Shown here: positions 1 through 3,879 of the stretch, piece after piece
Position numbering within the stretch: position 1 is the first letter of the stretch
Layout of the letters: the number at the start of each line of letters is the position of its first letter
Assembly: GCA_964487155.1 (NCBI GenBank)
Contig: CAZAQB010000135.1
Span: 1-9,106 of the forward strand
Reading direction: 5' to 3'
DNA: 9,106 bases
DNA from: CAZAQB01 sp964487155
GTDB lineage: Bacteria > Pseudomonadota > Gammaproteobacteria > Nitrococcales > Nitrococcaceae
Program-made: the position numbers and the translations under genes
The notes under the pieces: model-generated
What the model was told of the DNA's origin: nothing
What the model saw: the letters and a program-made list of their open reading frames with translations, nothing else
Databases searched by the model: none

Positions 1-2
1 CG

Positions 3-89
3 CTGCTGGTCCGGCGCAGCATGGCCGGCTATCTGTGGCGCTGGCTGGAGGTGGTCGCCGGCCGGCTGCCCGAAGCAGGGTGGGAGTAG
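3..89 (+). CDS. C-terminal end of an unidentified protein (5' truncated by the window)
   Basis: An open frame runs in from the left edge and ends at TAG 87-89, giving 28 residues that end in LPEAGWE. The tail is rich in Trp, Leu and Arg (RRSMAGYLWRWLEVV), which would suit an amphipathic or membrane-proximal helix, but this is too little to name a family. The other two + frames stay open only until TGA codons near 122-142, so they cannot be excluded from the sequence alone. This frame is preferred because its composition looks protein-like and the following sequence looks non-coding. Confidence 0.45.
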   Translation: MLVRRSMAGYLWRWLEVVAGRLPEAGWE

Positions 90-120
90 CCCGGCGAAGC
101 CTACCGCGGGGCAGAGAAAA

Positions 121-141
121 GGACTGAGGACTGGGGACTGA
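121..141. repeat. Three tandem heptamers (GGACTGA type)
   Basis: Three head-to-tail 7-base units are seen: GGACTGA at 121-127, GGACTGG at 128-134 and GGACTGA at 135-141. The middle unit differs by one base. The tract lies just after the end of the left-edge gene. No function is apparent; the repeat could have arisen by slippage. Confidence 0.8.
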
Positions 142-177
142 GTGGAAGAGGGGGCTCGACCGGCGCCGGGGTGCGCC

Positions 178-217
178 CGCCGTAGCCCCACGTTGCGAAG
201 AAACGTGGGGGTCGGCG
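178..217. repeat. Hairpin repeat, copy 1 (9-bp perfect stem, 7-base loop)
   Basis: The left arm CCCCACGTT (186-194) and right arm AACGTGGGG (202-210) are perfectly complementary around the loop GCGAAGA (195-201). An outer stem CGCCG (178-182) with CGGCG (213-217) can extend it across a small internal loop. The unit is closely related in sequence and architecture to the hairpin at 412-436. There is no T tract, so it is not a classical intrinsic terminator. Confidence 0.8.
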
Positions 218-274
218 TATCAGAGGCCCGTCTGTTCAGAGCTGAGCCCCCTGCCTGACCTGAGCATGGCCCCC

Positions 275-296
275 CGTGCCACCGCCCGATGGCACG
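275..296. repeat. Inverted repeat, 7-bp stem
   Basis: Arms CGTGCCA (275-281) and TGGCACG (290-296) are perfect complements with an 8-base loop (282-289). It lies between the two related hairpins of this region and is unlike them in sequence. Its role is unknown. Confidence 0.7.
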
Positions 297-393
297 TCTC
301 TATCGCAACGTGCCCTACTGCGGGCTTCGGCCGGCGCCGGGTGGGGGTCATGTGGAGGGACTGTTCCAGCGTTTAATGTGTAAACACCCTCCA

Positions 394-410
394 TGATAAT
401 GATTCGCTCA
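394..410. promoter_or_regulatory. Possible Fur-box half-site
   Basis: TGATAATGATT at 394-404 matches the left 7 bases and the start of the right half of the known 7-1-7 Fur inverted repeat (TGATAAT, one base, ATTATCA). The rest of the right half (CGCTCA) departs from the consensus. It lies about 300 bases before an iron-dependent dioxygenase gene, in an AT-rich patch that also holds GTTTA/TAAAC arms at 371-385. A half-match of this kind occurs readily by chance, so this is a weak call. Confidence 0.2.
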
Positions 411-411
411 G

Positions 412-436
412 CCCCAGGTTGCCAAGAAACCTGGGA
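412..436. repeat. Hairpin repeat, copy 2 (8-bp perfect stem, 7-base loop)
   Basis: The left arm CCCAGGTT (413-420) pairs perfectly with AACCTGGG (428-435) around the loop GCCAAGA (421-427). Compared with copy 1 at 186-210, the alignment is gap-free. One stem base pair has changed from C:G to G:C on both sides, so pairing is kept, and the loop differs by one base. Similar GC-rich sequence (GGCCGGCG here, GTCGGCG in copy 1) follows both copies. It is therefore probably a second, diverged copy of the same element. Confidence 0.8.
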
Positions 437-505
437 GGCCGGCGCAGCAAACGCCAAGGTGTCGATCCCCGGGCCCGCGGTGCCGGAACACGGGCTGGAC
501 CTCGT

Positions 506-521
506 GGCATTCCCCAATGCC
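506..521. repeat. Small inverted repeat, 6-bp stem with tetraloop
   Basis: Arms GGCATT (506-511) and AATGCC (516-521) flank a CCCC loop. It is short and could be fortuitous, but it adds to a run of hairpins in this non-coding region. Confidence 0.55.
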
Positions 522-570
522 CGGCTCTGGCCGCGGCAGTTACAATTATGTTTCCGTCGAGAGCTTTATG

Positions 571-595
571 CGCCCTGCCGCGGCTGGGCAGGGCG
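571..595. repeat. Hairpin, 9-bp perfect stem, 7-base loop
   Basis: Arms CGCCCTGCC (571-579) and GGCAGGGCG (587-595) are perfectly complementary around the loop GCGGCTG (580-586). The geometry (9-bp stem, 7-base loop beginning GC) is the same as the hairpin at 186-210, although the stem sequence is unrelated. No T tract follows. It lies 116 bases before the start of the dioxygenase gene, so it could sit in that gene's leader. Confidence 0.75.
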
Positions 596-710
596 TGACT
601 GGGACCAGGAGATTCCTGAGGGCCAGCGCCCCGGCGCACAGCGCTTTCGCCATAACGTCGGGCCGGTGGATTCCAGCGTTTGCGCAGAGAGGTTTCCTAT
701 CAGCATCGAC

Positions 711-1433
711 ATGCAGTGTCTTGACGAGCGCCAACTGGCTGACTTGGACGCCCAGGCCTTTCAGAAGGCCCGTCCCTATCCCTGGATCAACCCTCAGGGC
801 TTGATCCGCGAACAGGCTTACCCGCTGCTGGCGGAGCAGTTGCCTGAGCTTGAGCAGTTCACGGCCAGCTTCGGTGCCCGGCGGGCCCACGGCCAGCGCC
901 CCCACGACCGCTACGTGCTGGAATACGCCAGCGGGCCCCGCCTGGGCGCGGCCTGGCAGCAGTTCATAGCCGAGCTGCGGGGCCCGGTGTACCGGCGTTT
1001 TCTGTGCCGGATGCTGGGAACCCGCGCCTTTTTTCTCACCTTCCACTGGCATTACGCGCCGCCCGGCTGCTCCGTCTCTCCCCACTGCGACGCCCCGCGC
1101 AAGCTGGGCTCGCACATCTTCTACTTCAACACCGAGGCCGACTGGCAGCCCGACTGGGGGGGCGAGACACTGGTGCTGGACGACGCTGGCCGCCTGTCGC
1201 CCGCCAGCGCGCCCGACTTCGACGCCTTCGACCGGGCGATGGTCTCGGAGAGCCTGGGCAATCGCAGCCTGCTGTTCATGCGTCGCGGCAACTCCTGGCA
1301 CGGCGTGCGGCCGGTGCGCTGTCCGCCGGGGCGGTTGCGCAAGGTGTTCATCGTGGTCATCAACCGCTGGACCCCGGCGGCGGTGCTCAAGCATCTGACT
1401 CACCGCATCTCGGCCGGCCGGGGGACGCCGTGA
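711..1433 (+). CDS. 2-oxoglutarate/Fe(II)-dependent dioxygenase-like protein
   Basis: This 240-residue protein has the signature of the 2OG-Fe(II) oxygenase (prolyl-hydroxylase-like, double-stranded beta-helix) superfamily. The iron-binding HxD is H125-C-D127 in SPHCDAP. The distal His is H197 in NSWHGVRPV, followed 11-13 residues later by basic residues (R208, R210) suited to binding the 2OG carboxylate. Family members hydroxylate or otherwise oxidise amino acids, peptides, sugars or lipids in the cytoplasm; the substrate here cannot be told. The frame stays open upstream to 393, but ATG 711 is chosen because the sequence becomes protein-like there and the family's usual N-terminus (PYPWINPQGL) follows at residues 22-31. 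The only SD-like sequence, AGAGAGG at 686-692, is rather far (18 bases), so the start is not certain. The TGA at 1431-1433 overlaps a GTG that could be an alternative start of the next gene. Confidence 0.8.
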   Translation: MQCLDERQLADLDAQAFQKARPYPWINPQGLIREQAYPLLAEQLPELEQFTASFGARRAHGQRPHDRYVLEYASGPRLGAAWQQFIAELRGPVYRRFLCRMLGTRAFFLTFHWHYAPPGCSVSPHCDAPRKLGSHIFYFNTEADWQPDWGGETLVLDDAGRLSPASAPDFDAFDRAMVSESLGNRSLLFMRRGNSWHGVRPVRCPPGRLRKVFIVVINRWTPAAVLKHLTHRISAGRGTP

Positions 1434-1513
1434 AGGCGCCGCCGGCGGACCGCCGGATATATGGTGAGGGCGCCCCCGGTGGGCCGAGCCAGGAGGCAGC
1501 TCGGGAGACCGGG

Positions 1514-2236
1514 GTGATCGATGCTACCGCCGCCGATGCCGGCGACCTGCTGGTGGTGGTGGATGACGACCGGGATATCCGTGAGCTGCTCTCGGGGTAC
1601 CTGGTGCGCCATGGGTTCCAGGTGCACACCGCCGCAAACGGCCATGAGCTGGACCAGACTCTGGCCCGGGAGCAGGCGGCACTGGTGGTGCTGGATCTGA
1701 TGCTTCCCGGGGAGGATGGTCTTCAGATCTGCCGGCGCCTGCGGGTGGATACCAGCATTCCGGTAATCATTCTCACCGGCCGCGGAGAGACCCTGGAGCG
1801 CATCATCGGCCTCGAAATGGGCGCGGACGACTACCTGGCCAAGCCCTTCGATCCCCGTGAGCTGGTGGCCCGCATTCGGGCGGTGCTGTCCCGGGCGAGG
1901 GGGGGGGTCGAGCCCCCGGTGGCGAGCTGTCAGTTTGCGGGCTGGCGCCTGGATCTGGAGGCCCACAGCCTGCAGGATCCCGCCGGCCGGTCAGTGGACC
2001 TGAGCGTGGGTGAGTTCAACCTGTTGCGGGCATTCGTGGAAAATCCGCGGCGAGCGCTGGATCGTGACCAGTTGCTGGATCTCACCCAGGGACGCGAGTT
2101 CTATCCCTTCGACCGCAGTGTCGATGTGCAGGTGAGCCGGTTGCGCAAGAAGCTGGCGCGGGGCGGCAGCGCTGGGCTGATCAAGACCGTGCACGGTGTC
2201 GGCTACCTTTTCACGGCCGGGGTGGCACGCCAATGA
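1514..2236 (+). CDS. OmpR-family DNA-binding response regulator
   Basis: With GTG 1514 as start the protein is 240 residues, the usual OmpR length. The receiver domain spans about residues 11-125, with the acidic pocket VDDD (16-19), phospho-acceptor D61 in VVLDLMLPGEDG, T88 in ILTGR and K110 in LAKPF. The winged-helix DNA-binding domain covers about 140-236, including SVGEFNLLRAF (164-174), RSVDVQVSRLRKKL (201-214) and the terminal TVHGVGYLF hairpin (225-233). Phosphorylation by the downstream kinase should activate DNA binding, usually to tandem direct repeats about 10-11 bases apart. GGGAG at 1503-1507 is a fair ribosome site six bases before GTG 1514. An alternative start, GTG 1430, overlaps the previous stop and would add 28 residues without recognisable homology. 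The receiver motifs resemble OmpR itself, but I do not assign ompR because the setting (dioxygenase, glycan genes) is not the standard ompR-envZ locus. Confidence 0.93.
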   Translation: MIDATAADAGDLLVVVDDDRDIRELLSGYLVRHGFQVHTAANGHELDQTLAREQAALVVLDLMLPGEDGLQICRRLRVDTSIPVIILTGRGETLERIIGLEMGADDYLAKPFDPRELVARIRAVLSRARGGVEPPVASCQFAGWRLDLEAHSLQDPAGRSVDLSVGEFNLLRAFVENPRRALDRDQLLDLTQGREFYPFDRSVDVQVSRLRKKLARGGSAGLIKTVHGVGYLFTAGVARQ

Positions 2237-3648
2237 CCCCGCTGCGACCCCGCAGCCTCAAGGGTCGCACGACCCTGGTGGTGTCGGCGGTGGTGCTGAG
2301 CTCCCACCTGCTGGGGCTGGCCCTTTACATCGCGTACAACGCCGAGGATCTGAGCCGGGCGCGGGAGCAGCACGTGGCCGAACGGCTGGTCACGGTCACC
2401 CGGCTGCTGGAGCGCCTGCCGGCCGAGCGGCGGGCCGCGGCGGCCCGGGACATCTCCGATGCCAACCTGCAGCTGTCGGTGGACGGGCAGTCCAAGGTGG
2501 ACCAGGCCGGTGGCCTGGCGCGGGACACCCGGGCCGTGCGCCAGTTGCTGGGTCTGGCCATTGGTGACGCGCTGCATGAGGAAGTGCTGGCGGACTATCG
2601 CGAGATCGCTGGCGAGAGCCTAGATCTGGTTCGATTGCAGAGCGTGCCGGATCGGGAGATTTTCGCCGAACGGGCCGCGAACCTGTTTCGGTTCCAGGAG
2701 GACCTGCTGCTCTCGGTGCGCCTGTCCGATAGCCGCTGGCTGAACGCCCTGGTGGTGGGGAATCCGTTCATGAATTTCCTCAACCCTGGGCTGCCGCCCT
2801 CCGTGCTGCTCATGGGCGTGGTGGCGCTGATGTTGAGCGCCTGGGCGGTGAGCCGGCCGCTGTCGGCGCTGGCAGAGTTCACCCGGGCGGCGGAGTCGCT
2901 GGGTGTGAATCTCTCCCAGCCGGCGCCCCTGCCTGAGCACGGGCCGCTGGAGATCCGCCGCACCATTCGTGCGTTCAACCGGATGCAGCGGCGCATCCAG
3001 AGCCTGGTTACGGACCGCACCCGGATGGTGGCCGCTGTGTCCCATGACCTGCGCACCCCGCTGACCCGCATGCGATTGCGCCTGGAGGCGGTGCGGGACG
3101 ACGGCGAGCGCGAGCGCATGCTCCGGGACATTGACGACATGGACACCATGATCTCGGCCACATTGCGCTTCGCCACGGAGGCCACTGCCGAGGAGCCGCG
3201 CCAGACCATAGACCTGGTCCGGCTGGTGGGCGACCTGGCCGAGGACATGGGCCTGGAGCCTCCGGCCACCGGCGGTGTCTCCGAACTGCGCTGCCAGGGG
3301 GATCCCACGTCACTGCGCCGCGCCTTGAGCAACCTGGTGACAAATGGCCTGAAGTATGGGGGCGAGGCTTGGCTGAGCCTGGAACGTCGCGATGAGGAGG
3401 CGGTGCTTCAGGTGGACGACTGTGGACCCGGCATCCCGCCGGAAGAGCGGGAGAACGTCTTCGAGCCTTTCTACCGTCTGGAGCCCTCACGCAACCGCCA
3501 CACCGGCGGCATCGGGCTCGGGCTGTCCATCGCCCGGGCGGTGGTGCGCAGCCACGGTGGCGACATCACCATCAGCCGCTCGCCCCAGGGAGGGGCCCGA
3601 GTGCGGCTCTGCCTTCCCCTGACCCCCCAAAGCCAGAATCCGGCGTAG
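2233..3648 (+). CDS. EnvZ-like membrane sensor histidine kinase
   Basis: This 471-residue protein has the full layout of a class I sensor kinase. A short basic N-terminus leads to a first membrane segment (about 12-36), then a periplasmic sensor region of about 150 residues (37-187), a second membrane segment (about 188-207) and a HAMP linker (208-260). The dimerisation/phosphoacceptor helix carries H271 in AVSHDLRTPLTRMRLRLE, very like the EnvZ H-box. The ATPase domain shows the N box NLVTNGLKYG (367-376), the G1 box DDCGPGIP (395-402), FEPFYR (410-415) and the G2 box GGIGLGLSIA (425-434). All key residues are present, so it should be active in autophosphorylation and transfer to D61 of the upstream regulator. 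ATG 2233 overlaps the regulator's stop as ATGA, implying coupled translation. GGGGTGG at 2218-2224 is a possible ribosome site. The sensor region shows no domain I recognise, so the stimulus is unknown. Confidence 0.93.
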   Translation: MTPLRPRSLKGRTTLVVSAVVLSSHLLGLALYIAYNAEDLSRAREQHVAERLVTVTRLLERLPAERRAAAARDISDANLQLSVDGQSKVDQAGGLARDTRAVRQLLGLAIGDALHEEVLADYREIAGESLDLVRLQSVPDREIFAERAANLFRFQEDLLLSVRLSDSRWLNALVVGNPFMNFLNPGLPPSVLLMGVVALMLSAWAVSRPLSALAEFTRAAESLGVNLSQPAPLPEHGPLEIRRTIRAFNRMQRRIQSLVTDRTRMVAAVSHDLRTPLTRMRLRLEAVRDDGERERMLRDIDDMDTMISATLRFATEATAEEPRQTIDLVRLVGDLAEDMGLEPPATGGVSELRCQGDPTSLRRALSNLVTNGLKYGGEAWLSLERRDEEAVLQVDDCGPGIPPEERENVFEPFYRLEPSRNRHTGGIGLGLSIARAVVRSHGGDITISRSPQGGARVRLCLPLTPQSQNPA

Positions 3649-3766
3649 CGCCGCCCTCCCGTAATATCCCCATCCAACTGTCGCTTAGGCGAATGCCGCG
3701 GCGGACACCCGTGGCCCACACACCGAGGGTGTTGAATTCTTCAGCACACTCCTTCTGGAGTCGTTC

Positions 3767-3785
3767 TGTTACATATTTGTTACAT
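3767..3785 (+). promoter_or_regulatory. Tandem TGTTACAT direct repeat, candidate OmpR-type operator
   Basis: TGTTACAT occurs at 3767-3774 and exactly again at 3778-3785, a period of 11 bases (one helical turn). Tandem half-sites at 10-11 base spacing are how OmpR/PhoB-family regulators bind, and GTTACA is close to half-sites described for enterobacterial OmpR. If TACATT at 3804-3809 is the -10 box, the repeat would lie at about -49 to -31, covering the missing -35 element as in class II activation. The nearest regulator of the right type is encoded at 1514-2236. Binding by that protein is inferred, not shown. Confidence 0.5.
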
Positions 3786-3865
3786 TCGGAAGTCGTGGCG
3801 AAATACATTGGGTTCCGTGCCGCCTCAGGATGGCAGCTGAGGTTGCCTGCAGCAGGCGCCCGGGT

Positions 3866-3871
3866 GAGGAG
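3866..3871 (+). promoter_or_regulatory. Ribosome binding site GAGGAG
   Basis: GAGGAG ends eight bases before ATG 3880 and is the strongest Shine-Dalgarno sequence in the window. It fixes the start of the 790-residue gene at 3880, even though the first 45 or so residues are low-complexity. Confidence 0.8.
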
Positions 3872-3879
3872 AAACACCC

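Larger units (their letters stand above)
90..710. other. 620-base gene-free region rich in inverted repeats
   Basis: I see no convincing gene here on either strand. The open frames present have low-complexity Pro/Arg/Ala translations typical of GC-rich non-coding DNA. The region does hold a three-fold heptamer repeat (121-141), two copies of the 10-base palindrome CCGGCGCCGG (160-169 and 331-340), and five perfect or near-perfect hairpins (178-217, 275-296, 412-436, 506-521, 571-595). It also has a short IR of GTTTA/TAAAC arms (371-385) and a few AT-rich patches (371-405 and 538-556) that could carry promoters. TACAAT at 541-546 resembles a -10 box, but there is no good -35 at 17 bases. The density of hairpins suggests either a structured RNA or a nest of small palindromic repeats. 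Confidence 0.7.
3649..3879. promoter_or_regulatory. Upstream region of the glycan operon (231 bases, AT-rich core)
   Basis: This gap separates the sensor kinase from the large glycosyltransferase gene. Positions 3731-3810 are only about 41% GC (33 of 80 bases), well below the 65-70% around them, as expected of a promoter. It holds a small hairpin (ACTCC 3748-3752 with GGAGT 3757-3761), a tandem TGTTACAT repeat (3767-3785) and a possible -10 box TACATT (3804-3809). A second hairpin, CCTCAG 3823-3828 with CTGAGG 3837-3842, would fall in the leader RNA. No clear sigma70 -35 box is seen, which suits a promoter needing an activator. No intrinsic terminator for the kinase gene is evident. Confidence 0.55.

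Noticed and set aside
236..517. Minus-strand open frame with an internal ATG giving MEGVYTLNAG
   Set aside because: It is Pro/Arg/Gly-rich, crosses the hairpin at 412-436 and the repeat at 275-296, has no recognisable domain, and its length is expected by chance at this GC content.
541..546. TACAAT as a sigma70 -10 box for the dioxygenase gene
   Set aside because: There is no acceptable -35 hexamer 16-18 bases upstream, and the match alone is not enough to call a promoter.
393..710. N-terminal extension of the dioxygenase gene to ATG 393 (106 extra residues)
   Set aside because: The frame is open, but it runs through two strong hairpins and translates to sequence without family resemblance. 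Dioxygenase similarity starts only after ATG 711.
517..804. Plus-strand 95-residue open frame overlapping the start of the dioxygenase gene
   Set aside because: It is out of frame with the well-supported dioxygenase and has no domain; a GC-rich shadow frame.
546..1403. Long minus-strand open frame opposite the dioxygenase gene
   Set aside because: It is antisense to a gene with clear catalytic motifs, and its translation is His/Gln/Arg-rich without domains.
1004..1513. Long upstream extension of the response regulator
   Set aside because: It lies almost wholly inside the dioxygenase gene in another frame, and the Arg/Ala-rich translation has no receiver homology. Only GTG 1430 and GTG 1514 are sensible starts.
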